Below, piece by piece: positions 25,601 to 37,600 of a stretch of DNA of 64,000 bases. The first letter of the stretch is position 1. The number at the start of each line of letters is the position of its first letter. The stretch is taken from the NCBI GenBank assembly GCA_947184155.2, contig CAMXCT020001780.1:503572-567571 (forward strand). The letters are read 5' to 3'. This DNA comes from Cladocopium goreaui. Taxonomy: Eukaryota; Sar; Dinophyceae; Suessiales; Symbiodiniaceae. Below the pieces are notes generated by a model. That model made no database searches and was not told the origin of the DNA. It saw only the letters and a program-made list of their open reading frames with translations. A program made the position numbers and the translations under genes.

Positions 25601-28600
25601 AACCTGGCGAAAGCAAGGTTGACGAGGTGCAGGCCTCTATTTGGCGTGGTGGGCCGTGGGCCACAGGCATGTACATGCCAAGGAATTATTTGCACATGTG
25701 TGTGTATATGCATATGTAGGTCTGCATGTGTATTTTTATGTGAATGTGTGTATCTACTCTCGTGAGGAATGGTTGGTTTTCCTGTTTTATTTGATATTGG
25801 ACCATTTATCTAGATCATTGCCTCATGTCCCAGAAATCACAGAACTCAGCCCCTGCCATGAACCGAGCCAATTGAACTTTCAGAGTTAGAATGTGCCCTG
25901 TGCATATCATATACGCTGTCCAATGTTCAGAGATGGTCATACAGGTAAACACGTACATACATATATATATATACTTGTCACAGATATATATATATATACA
26001 CATGTATGTATATATATATAAATATATACATATATATATATGTTTAATATGTACATATGAACGTATCTATACTGCATGGTAAATGCATACCCGGATACAT
26101 ATCTACAACCTTCACGAACCGTGCTTGTCATCCAGGATCGCCCCGCGGCGACTGATGCAGAACCTGGCGAAAGCAAGGTTGACGAGGTGCAGGCCTCTAT
26201 TTGGCGTGGTGGGCCGTGGGCCACATGCATGTACATGCCAAGAATTATGTGCACATGCGTGTGTATATGCATACGCAGAACTGCATGTGTATTTTTATGT
26301 GAATGTGTGTATCTACTCTCGTTAGGAATGGTTGGGTTTCTGGTTTTCTTTGATATCGGACCATTTATCTAGATCATTGCCTCATGACCCAAAAATCACA
26401 GAACTCAGCCCCTGCCATGAACCGAGCCAATTGAACCTTCAGAGTTAGAATGTGCCCTCTGCACATCATATACGCTGCCCAATGTTCAGAGATGATCATA
26501 CAGGTGAACACGTATATATATATATATATACATATATATATCTCTTTACTTGTCACAGATACGGACATGTGTTTATAATACGAAATTATGAATGTATATA
26601 TATATACTGCATGGTAAATGCATTCCCGGATACATATCTACAACCTTCACGAACCGTGCTTGTCATCCAGGATCGCCCCGCGGCGACTGATGCAGAACCT
26701 GGCGAAAGCAAGGTTGACGAGGTGCAGGCCTCCATTCGGCGTGGTGGGCCGTGGGCCACAGGCACGTACATGCCAAGGAATTATGTGCACATGTGTGTAT
26801 ATGCATATGTAGGTCTGCATGTGCATTTTTATAAGAATGTGTGTATCTACTCTCGTGAGGAATGGTTGGGTTTCTGGTTTTCTTTGATATCGGACCATTT
26901 ATCACGAAAGGTAGCCTAGGCTACCTGAGTTCTATGTACTTTAGTACTAGTTTAGTACTGGGGGAGGTGGCTGCTCCTTTCCCGGAAATTGAAAGCCGAG
27001 AGTCACGAACGGAGACTTAGGGGGGGGGGGCCCCCCGTACGTTCGACACTTGGAGGCTATATCGCAAGCCAAGAGGCTATGGATCAATACTAATCAAAAG
27101 GCAGCGAAGCAAACCATAGGCGCAAAATGGACGCAACTGATTCCGCCTGCTTCGGGCCGTAATAAGCTTTCCAGAAAGACATGCCGATGAGCCGCTGGAA
27201 CCCCTGGCGCCGATCAGGCCAATTGAGCCGATGAGGCCGATGGAGCCGCTGAGGCCGATGGAGCCGATGAGGCCGATGAGGCCGCTTGAGCCGATGAGGC
27301 CGATGGAGCCGCTGGAGCCGATGAGGCCGATGAAGCCGATGAGGCCGATGGAGCCGATGAGGCCGATGATGAGGCCGATGGAGCCGCTGGAGCCGATGGA
27401 GCCGATGAGGCCGATGAGGCCGATGGATGCCGATGAGGCCGATGATGAGGCCGATGGAGCCGCTGGAGCCGATGGAGCCGATGAGGCCGATGAGGCCGAT
27501 GGAGCCGATGAGGCCGATGAAGGCCGATGATGAGGCCGATGGAGCCGCTGGAGCCGATGTGGAGCCGCTGGAGCCGATGAGGCCGATGAGAGCCGATGAG
27601 GCCGATGGAGCCGATGAGGCCGATGGAGCCGATGGAGCCGATGAGGCCGATGGAGCCGCTGGAGCCGATGAGGCCGATGGAGCCGATGAGGCCGATGAGG
27701 CCGATGGAGCCGAGCCGATGGAGCCGATGGAGCGCTGGAGCCGTGAGGCCGATGGACCGATGAGGCCGATGGACAGGTGCGCCACAATGCAAAGCACCCA
27801 TGCTCTGAAAGTGGCGCTTGGCGCCGGAGATAAATCCTATGCAGCATTGCCAGTAAAGAGAGTTGCAGGTTACAGCTACATGTATCGAGACACCTTAACC
27901 CATTCCACCCTGCCTACATGCACAAGAAGTGGTGCCGCAAAATCGACGCCAATCGTCAATGGCACGGGCCCCCCCCCCTCCCCCCCCCATTCGATTCCCC
28001 CCTGGTCCGCATTTTTTTCTCTCTCTTTTTCTCTGACTCTGTACCTACCTCCTTATCCATCTATCTATCGATATATCTATCTATCTAGTTGTCCATCTAT
28101 GTATGTATTTATCTATCTATCCTTGGATCTATCTATCTATCTATCTACCTATTGATCTATCTATTTATCTATCTGTTTATCGATCAAGGTAGCCATCGAT
28201 CTATCTATTTATCGATCGATGCTTCTATCTCTCTATCTATTTATTCATCTATTTATTTATTTATAGTTTTATCTATCTATCTATCTATCTATCTATCGAT
28301 GTATTGATCTATCGATCTATCGTGGATGTTCTAGTCCCATTGAGGCCGTGCCGGGGAATAGAGACTCGCAATGTTTACGTCCCGCACATGCGTGCGCTCG
28401 CGCGCGCGCGCGTGAAGTTACTTTACATTTGACATTATGTTTCTGATTCTATTCCCACAAAGCTTTTTTGGGGGCTAACATTTTCTTCTGCAGGAGGTTT
28501 GAGTGAAGAGAAGTATCAATCTCAGTTTGGCAATATTTTTCCTGTTGCTCTCTTTTGCCCCCCCCTACCTTTCGTCCCCCCCCTCTCAAGTCTAGATCAT

Positions 28601-31600
28601 TGCCTCATGTCCCAAAAATCACAGAATTCAGCCCCTGCCATGAACCGAGTCAATTGAACCTTCAGAGTTAGAATGTGCCCTGTGCACATCATATGTGCTG
28701 CCCAATGTTCAGAGATGATCATATAGGTAAACACATACAAACCAATCACAGATATAGACATATATATACATACATATATATATATATAAATAATATATAT
28801 AATATAAACATAATATATATATATATATTTCTACATATATATATATATATGTATATACATATATATATGTATATACATATATATATGTATATATATATAT
28901 ATATAAATGTGTTTAATACATACATATGAACGTAAATATACTGCATGGTAGATGCATACCCGGCTACATATCTACAACCTTCACGAACCGTGCTTGCCAT
29001 CCAGGATCGCCCCGCGGCGACTGATGCAGAACCTGGCAAAAGCAAGGTTGACGAGGTGCAGGCCTCTATTCGGCGTGGTGGGCCATGGGCCACAGGCATG
29101 TACATGCCAAGGAATTATGTGCACATGTGTGTGTATATGCATATGTAGGTCTGCATGTGTATTTTTATGTGAATGTGTGTATCTAGTCTCATGAGGAATG
29201 GTTGGTTTTCCGGTTCCATTTGATATCGGACCATTTATCTAGATCATTGCCTCATGACCCAAAAATCACAGAACTCAGCCCCTGCCATGAACCGAGCCAA
29301 TTGAACTTTCAGAGTTAGAATGTGCCCTGTGCACATCATATACGCTGTCCAATGTTCAGAGATGGTCATACAGGTAAACACGTACATATATACTTGTCAC
29401 AGATACGGACATATGTTTATATAATACGTATTGATGAATGTATATATACTGCATGGTAAATGTTTACACGGATACATATCTACAACCTTCACGAACCGTG
29501 CTTGCCATCCAGGATCGCCCCGCGGCGACTGATGCAGAACCTGGCAAAAGCAAGGTTGACGAGGTGCAGGCCTCTATTCGGCGTGGTGGGCCATGCTTTT
29601 CGCCGTCAATGGTGTGATTTTATATGTATATAACATGTATAAAATCAATATGTACATATATACCTATATGTATACATCTATATATCTTTTTACATATTCC
29701 GAATTCACATGTTCACATGTTCACATGTTCACATGTTCACATGTTCACATGTTCACATGTTCACATGTTCACATACATACATACATACATACATACACAC
29801 ATACAGACATACAGACATACAGACATACAGACATACACACACATATCAAACATATAGGTACGTACATTTGAGACGCACGCACCCACGTCAACGCCCAATG
29901 ATCGCTAACTCAGCCCCTTGTGTGACTGGGGCATGTTGGACCTTCGGAGTTAGAACCACTGCCCTTCCCATCCACAAATCAAGCATGCGCATATATATAT
30001 ATATATACTTAATTTTATTTGTGCATATATGCACGCCTGCATTTGTGTGCCCATATGCACCTACCACAGTTGAGACTTGAAGCTGTGGACAAGTGAGTGC
30101 TCGACATAACCAACTGGATCAAGTGAAAGGATTGACGCCTCCCAACCAGCCCATCGCCACTGGCAATGGCGCAAACTACTTTCTTCACCGTCTTGCTGCT
30201 GATGATGGTGTGCGCTAGCCCCGCCGCTTCCACGCTTTCGCCAGAGATGGAGTCAGTTCCAGGCAGCTTTGCATTTGAGTTAGTCCTTCTGTTGATCATC
30301 ATTTTGCTTGGCTCAACCTGCTGCCTGCTCATGAAGAAGGACGGTGGACCGGGGACGTGCTCCTTCCAAAAGGCCATCAAAGTTGCTGATGCTGGAGTAC
30401 AATGCAATCTTGATCAAGGGCGGCAATTTGATTTCACACCACCACCGCCGACCACAATTTATGTTACCACTCATGGTGGTCGGTGGCATGAGAGGCAGGA
30501 TTGTCGGCATTTGAAATCTGCTGGCAAAGTCTGTCGGATGACACCATGCGCTACTTGCTCAGCTTAATGCTGAATTAGCAAAGGTATGTCATGGTTTATG
30601 GTCCCACCAAGGTGGCTTCCAGTACAGTATCGAATGATGCAATCCATCGCTGCAGGCCGAAAAAAGTAGAACTTTTGCAGTTGCAGCTCTCTCATGCACG
30701 TAGCAGTTGCATGTGGTCGCAAGTTACGCAATCTCATTGTCAAAGCATGCTCTTCAGCTTGTTTTGTTGGCTTTTCTTGTGAACTGAAGTGCAGCAGGCT
30801 GCGAAATATATATATATAACTATTTCCATACATATGTTATGCACAGTATATAAACACGACACACATATATATATATATATTTATGTACGTATGCGTTTAT
30901 GTAAATGTAGAAGACCAACATCTGTTTGCCGAAGCATGCGGAAATTAGCGAGCTGTATCTCCAATGTTGAACGCCTCGAGCATTTGAGTCCTCAAACGTC
31001 CCACCTAGCTGAAACTCAGTTGTCCTGTCACGATCAGCATGGCCAGTGATTCACCTGACTCACAGCGCACGCTTGCTCTTGGTGAAGAGCCTCCGTCAAC
31101 CCCGCCAAGAAAGCGCTGTGGGACTGCCCTGGATGTGAACCAGTCGACTGTCAAAGTTGCCAAAGTCACCCACTTGTCGGTTGAGCCTGACAACACCAAC
31201 CAGAAGACTATCCCCAGTGAGGTTGCGAACAGTGAGGTTTTGAGCAAAATGCGCCGGACCATCAGGTTCAAACGTGGCCCATTCGTCTCTTGGCCCAGAT
31301 CCTTGCAGAGCAAGAAGTCGCCTGGCAAGTTGAAGAAATTGGTGACGAGCTTCTACCTCGATTGGATCGAAGAAAGGGATTGGAATTCTACATTTTCCGT
31401 GCCTTCCTTGCACTTCAAGGAGAACGTCACGAGTGTGCTGTTAGTGAAAGGGTGGACAAGGACTTCCATTCCATCTGCCAAGGTGGAGATTTGGGAGGAA
31501 GTGTTGGAGTCTTGAAGGAGCCGCGCATGTGGACAGTTAGGTCAGTCGATCCAATGGCCATTTTTTCTTGGCTCATCTCCCCCCGAACGAGTTTAGAGAA

Positions 31601-34600
31601 CATGGTGCACAGTGTACACCACAACATGCAAGTGCAATGAGCACTGTGCACTCAACTTGTTTCTGTTTGTATGTGTATATATATATACTTATTTATATAT
31701 ATACATATATTTTGTGCAATAAATCTCATCAGCTTTCTGTTTTGGAATCGGCGGGGTGGGAACCAAGAGGGCCTGGAATCACTGACATGCGCCAATCTTA
31801 GGCAGCAAATCTCCCAAGAGTTCTCTGACAAGCGATGGAAAAAAGTAGCACCAGCCCGCTGGTGGGAAATGCGTGCCCGGCATTCCAGATTCAAGTTTAC
31901 TTCGGTCGGACATATGTGCTGAGTCTGGCCATGCATTCATGTGCATCACATATATGCACATACAGAAATTTATATATATATATATATAGTGTTTGTTTTT
32001 TGCACCAAAGTGCCAGCTTTGCCAGGCAACGCTGACTGCTTCACTGTGCACGGCCACTGCTGCCCCATGCCCCCCACCTGACGAGCAGGACCACCGAGAG
32101 ATGTGCAGATATGACATTCATGATTTTTGCAGGTTTGTATATACACACATGGTTGCGGATGCTTGTATATTATATGTATATATACATATATATATTCAAA
32201 TATGCATACATGTGTGTCTAACATACATACGTGTATAGATATATATATATATACATATATACATATGCAAGTTTATGCATGTGTGTATTGCATGCTTTCA
32301 TCATGTCTTTGTACACACTTGGTTTTTACTGCATCGCATTTGGAGAGATCCATGCCGCTGAAAAAGGACAAAAGTGCGAACGACAAGAAGGCAGCGAAGA
32401 AGAAGAAGAAGCATGTCATTGTACCACCAGGTTATGGCATGAAAGTGGTGCAGAGCAAAGTCAACCTGTTTGACTCCAGCACTTGGAAAAGCTTGAGTGA
32501 TGGGGAAGTATCCAGTAGACCTTTGCCGCCTCCACCAGCGCCAGCAAAGCTAGGTTTTCTTCAGGAGCCAAGCTCACCAACTACCGGCACTTTGCACAAT
32601 GTCCTTCAGCGCCAGCAGGATCCAGCGGCAGCCTTTATGTGTGTAACATCTGTGGCTTTACATTTATGGACATAGGCACACATATTTGATGCCAAATCTC
32701 GTTTTTTGTTTCATGTGCCACCCACAGATACCCGCAGGAGGCAGCAGCTGCCAAAGCTGAACTGCCGTCAGAGGTGCCACGCACACACATATGACACACT
32801 TCAGCTGCTTGATGTGTTCAAGATTCTCGGTGCTTGATATATGAAGAGATGTATATATATATATGGTCACCATATATATATATATGTAGGATAGAAGAGA
32901 TTCACTTGTCTTGCAGGACACATCTGAAGCGCCCATGAAGGACACTTGCTGGCCGTGGTGGGGTTGCCACTGCATTTCGAGTCCCAGAGTTAGAATGCCT
33001 TCAGCGAAGTCTATTCACATCATTGTTTGGTAAATAGGTGCATAAATTAATGAATAAGAAGATGCATCTTTTGCTGAATATGCATGTATATTTGCATGTG
33101 TGATATGTCTTTGCATGTTGAACATGCAACCCTTTCTTGTACTTGACATGGGAAAGCCACCCGTTCACCCACGCAGCCAGCCGAAACAGGAGCCAGAGAC
33201 AGTGCAGCAGCCAGGCCCACCAGAGCCAGCGTCAAAGGCACATGCAAGGGAACCCAGGGGGTTGTAGTACATGTCAACCAGGCATATGTGAATATCATCA
33301 TGTGTGTGTACTTGATAAATAGTGTATATATAGTTTGTGTCACGGATGTCAGTCTTGTGAACGTCTCTCCCTGCAGCCATGCTTTCACACGCCTGACAGG
33401 TCTTGCAGGACACATCTGAAGCGCCCATGAAGGACACTTGCTGGCCGTGGTGGGGTTGCCACTGCATTTCGAGTCCCAGAGTTAGAATGCCTTCAGCGAA
33501 GTCTATTCACATCATTGTTTGGTAAATAGGTGCATAAATTAATGAATAAGAAGATGCATCTTTTGCTGAATATGCATGTATATTTGCATGTGTGATATGT
33601 CTTTGCATGTTGAACATGCAACCCTTTCTTGTACTTGACATGGGAAAGCCACCCGTTCACCCACGCAGCCAGCCGAAACAGGAGCCAGAGACAGTGCAGC
33701 AGCCAGGCCCACCAGAGCCAGCATCAAAGGCACATGCAAGGGAACCCAGGGGGTTGTAGTACATGTCAACCAGGCATATGTGAATATCATCATGTGTGCG
33801 TACTTGATAAATAGTGTATATATAGTTTGTGTCACGGATGTCAGTCTTGTGAACGTCTCTCCCTGCAGCCATGCTTTCACACGCCTGACAGGTCTTGCAG
33901 GACACATCTGAAGCGCCCATGAAGGACACTTGCTGGCCTGGTGGGGTTGCCACTGCATTTCGAGTCCCAGAGTTAGAATGCCTTCAGCGAAGTCTATTCA
34001 CATCATTGTTTGGTAAATAAGTGCATAAATTAATGAATAAGAAGATGCATCTTTTGCTGAATATGCATGTATATTTGCATGTGTGATATGTCTTTGCATG
34101 TTGAACATGCAACCCTTTCTTGTACTTGACATGGGAAAGCCACCGGTTCACCCACGCAGCCAGCCGAAACAGGAGCCAGAGACAGTGCAGCAGCCAGGCC
34201 CACCAGAGCCAGCGTCAAAGGCACATGCAAGGGAACCCAGGGGGTTGTAGTACATGTCAACCAGGCATATGTGAATATCATCATGTGTGCGTACTTGATA
34301 AATAGTGTATATATAGTTTGTGTCACGGATGTCAGTCTTGTGAACGTCTCTCCCTGCAGCCATGCTTTCACACGCCTGACAGGTCTTGCAGGACACATCT
34401 GAAGCGCCCATGAAGGACACTTGCTGGCCTGGTGGGGTTGCCACTGCATTTCGAGTCCCAGAGTTAGAATGCCTTCAGCGAAGTCTATTCACATCATTGT
34501 TTGGTAAATAAGTGCATAAATTAATGAATAAGAAGATGCATCTTTTGCTGAATATGCATGTATATTTGCATGTGTGATATGTCTTTGCATGTTGAACATG

Positions 34601-37600
34601 CAACCCTTTCTTGTACTTGACATGGGAAAGCCACCGTTCACCCACGCAGCCAGCCGAAACAGGAGCCAGAGACAGTGCAGCAGCCAGGCCCACCAGAGCC
34701 AGCGTCAAAGGCACATGCAAGGGAACCCAGGGGGTTGTAGTACATGTCAACCAGGCATATGTGAATATCATCATGTGTGTGTACTTGATAAATAGTGTAT
34801 ATATAGTTTGTGTCACGGATGTCAGTCTTGTGAACGTCTCTCCCTGCAGCCATGCTTTCACACGCCTGACAGGTCTTGCAGGACACATCTGAAGCGCCCA
34901 TGAAGGACACTTGCTGGCCGTGGTGGGGTTGCCACTGCATTTCGAGTCCCAGAGTTAGAATGCCTTCAGCGAAGTCTATTCACATCATTATTTGGTAAAT
35001 AAGTGCATAGAGACATATTTAAATAGATGCATATATATATATGAATGTAACAATGTACATTGGCATGTGTGACATGTCTTGGTCGCGCGAAGTGTTCATC
35101 TTGAACATGCAAACCCCTTTCTTGTACTTGACATGGGAAAGCCACCCGTGCACCCACGCAGCCAGCCGAAACAGGAGCCAGAGACAGTGCAGCAGCCAGG
35201 CCCACCAGAGCCAGCGCCAAAGGCACATGGAAGGGAACCCAGGGGGTTGTAGTACATGTCAGTCAGAAATGTAAAGTCTGCACATGTATCTGCCTACATG
35301 CCTGTGGTTGAGCATACATACGGCACGCATATGTTTTGTATGAACATGCTATGAACACATGCTGTTGATCACTTGAATGACATGAGGATTGGTCAGCATG
35401 CTTCTCATGGGGGAAGCTTATATACATGTGTGGGTACTTACTGTAAATATACATATACATGTACATATATATATATATTCTTGGATGTCACGGATGTCGG
35501 TCTTGCGGCGCCATCCAGGCTTCCACGAAACCTACCAGACAGGACCTTGCTATATAACGGGGGCGGGGTTGTGGCCATGTTTCAATGATCATAGTTGAGC
35601 GGATTGCGGGTAGCGAGGGTTGTGCGGGTTGCATCTGTTCTGATTCATGGTGTTCACGTTGTAGATGCATTCACTAGTCTTCAATAGGTGCAAGTTTATA
35701 TATATATACTTGTTTGAGCATAACATCCGCAACATATGTATATATATATTGTATACATATACATGCGCATGCGGATATATATATATATACATAGTCATTG
35801 CCTTCTTCTGCAGAGCCCATGACGGCTGTCTCGCTGACATACTGCCACTTTGGCTAGGAGCCACTGTGCTTCAACGTGAGCTGCTTGCTGAAGGAGACGG
35901 GTGAGTTGTGTCAGCATGTTTACAAGTTCATTTGCACATGCACGTTGACACACACACATACACACATATATATATACACATATAATATATGTGTACATAT
36001 GCAGATATATATATATATATATGCCCCTATATATAAGTATATATAATATACATGCAGGGAGGAGTTGGAGAAGCAACTGTGTGAACTTCTTGCACACACA
36101 CACGCACACATGCGCCGTTCTGCTGGCCCAAGCCGATCTGCTGGCCAAACCATATCCACACATGGTTTTTCTTCATGCGCTGTGAGCGATGCACCCTCGT
36201 CGTGTTGACCCAGTTGAGTCTCCATATGGGCGGGCTGCTAAGCTGGCTAAGCGGCCGGTCACCCCGGAGAGAAATGAAAGTAAGACTCCCAAAGCAGCTC
36301 AAGCAGGTGGCAGCCAGAGCAGTGGCCAGCGCCAGATGAGTCAACAGCAGCACCATGGGAGCTGGAAGCAGAGCTTGAAGCATGATAGGCCCGAGGAAAA
36401 GAAGAATTACCAGTCAGAGAGAAACCTACAGAAAGGGCTCAAGGGAAACTACCAGGACTTCCATCCCTCAAAGGGCATTCGTGATTGGAGCTACCGTTGG
36501 GAACCATGGTCATACAACCGCCGCAGCCCATCACAATCGTCCCGGCCATCACAACCGTCCCAGCTTAGTGGCGATGACGGTTGGCAGGAAAAGGGCTTGG
36601 AAAAGCTCAGCTACCACCAACCAGGCGTGAATCCCATCCAAGTTGACAGCAGTGATGATGAGGCATGGGGGAGATGGACATGTAATGGTAAATCCGACAG
36701 TTTCAAGCAGCGGGACACATGAACCCGCTACAGACAGCCCCTGCGCGAAAAAAAAAGCGTTAGGATGAGGCCAACAAGCACTGACTGTCAAAAAAAATGT
36801 ATGTGCAGTACATGTATATATATATATATATGAGAAAATATGTGTGCATATATGTATATATATATTTCTTTATTTAAATTTATGTATGCATGCGTAAATA
36901 TGCTCACATATGTTTGTGTGTGTGCGTTCTTGAGCGCAGATGTGAGCAGCATAGAAAGTTGATCAACTGCGGGCTGCTGCAGTTTTCCAGTAGGACAACG
37001 TTTGGGCATCCAGAGTTAGAATGTGATCCATCAGCCACTTTCACCGATCATTTTCTGCTCGTCGTTTTTTGCCAGGATCACAAAGCCGCACTTCAGCTTG
37101 CGCCGTGGCCAGCCCCCCAGCAGCAGGACTGATGGTTCAGGGACTTGGGCCACTGATGCAGCCAGGTTGAATTAGTTTCTAAACATATAAGGGCATTCCC
37201 CACATGATATACATATATATACGTATACATATATCTACGTATATATATATACATATATGTATGTATATATATATAAGCATTTCTATTTGTACATTTGTAT
37301 TTATATATATACGGCTGAATATTTATATTGCAATGACCCATGGACATTGAAACATGCACACATTCAATTCAACCCGACTTCCGTAAAGCTGACGACAAAT
37401 GTTATGATATATATATATATGTATTATATATACGTGTGCATGTGTATGTGCAAACACAAATGTGTACATATATACTACGTACACCTGCATATATACACAC
37501 ACATCTACGTATATAAAGATATAGGTGTGATTTTGTTTGCAGGTGTGGCGGGCTGCTGCAGTTTTCCAGTAGGACAACATTTGGGCATCCAGAGTTAGAA

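Larger units (their letters stand above)
26900..28588. mobile_element. Insertion of about 1.69 kb inside a repeat unit
   Basis: Elsewhere in the array the unit reads ACCATTTATCTAGATCATTGCC. Here ACCATTTATC is followed by foreign DNA, and TCTAGATCATTGCC resumes at about 28588, leaving TC on both sides. The insert begins ACGAAAGGTAGCCTAGGCTA (the palindrome GGTAGCCTAGGCTACC is at 26908-26923), then holds G and C runs, the GAGGCCGAT minisatellite, a short unclear segment and a CTAT array. Ends and mechanism are unclear; retroposition or repair-mediated capture are both possible. Confidence 0.6.
23093..29595 (+). repeat. Nine-copy array of 0.52-0.57 kb exon-bearing units, interrupted once
   Basis: Copies are anchored by GATCGCCCCGC at 23404, 23962, 24486, 25052, 25576, 26136, 26671, 29004 and 29513 (spacings 558, 524, 566, 524, 560 and 535, then the insert, then 509). 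Each unit has TCATGTCCCAGAAATCACAG, one GTTAGAATG, GTAAACACGTAC, a variable (TA)n tract and a conserved ~91-bp block after TCCAG that reads [20 protein letters not shown] and [10 protein letters not shown]. Long and short units alternate, giving a ~1090-bp dimer (23962 to 25052; 24486 to 25576). The last unit is truncated at about 29595. Confidence 0.9.

Noticed and set aside
27077-27847. Long ORFs (195-256 aa) on the minus strand and 242 aa on the plus strand
   Set aside because: They are translations of the GAGGCCGAT minisatellite, which has no stop in several frames; periodic His/Pro/Ser or Met/Arg/Pro repeats are not evidence of a gene.
31553-31585. CCAATGGCCATTTTTTCTTGGCTCAT as a relic of the dinoflagellate spliced leader
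   Set aside because: Only a loose match to the CCGTAGCCATTTTGGCTCAAG leader with an insertion and no poly-A or processed-gene context.
32908-34962. Minus-strand 122-139 aa ORFs repeated in the 491-bp array
   Set aside because: They are antisense to the Pro/Gln/Glu-rich candidate exon, cross apparent intron sequence and have no recognisable domain.
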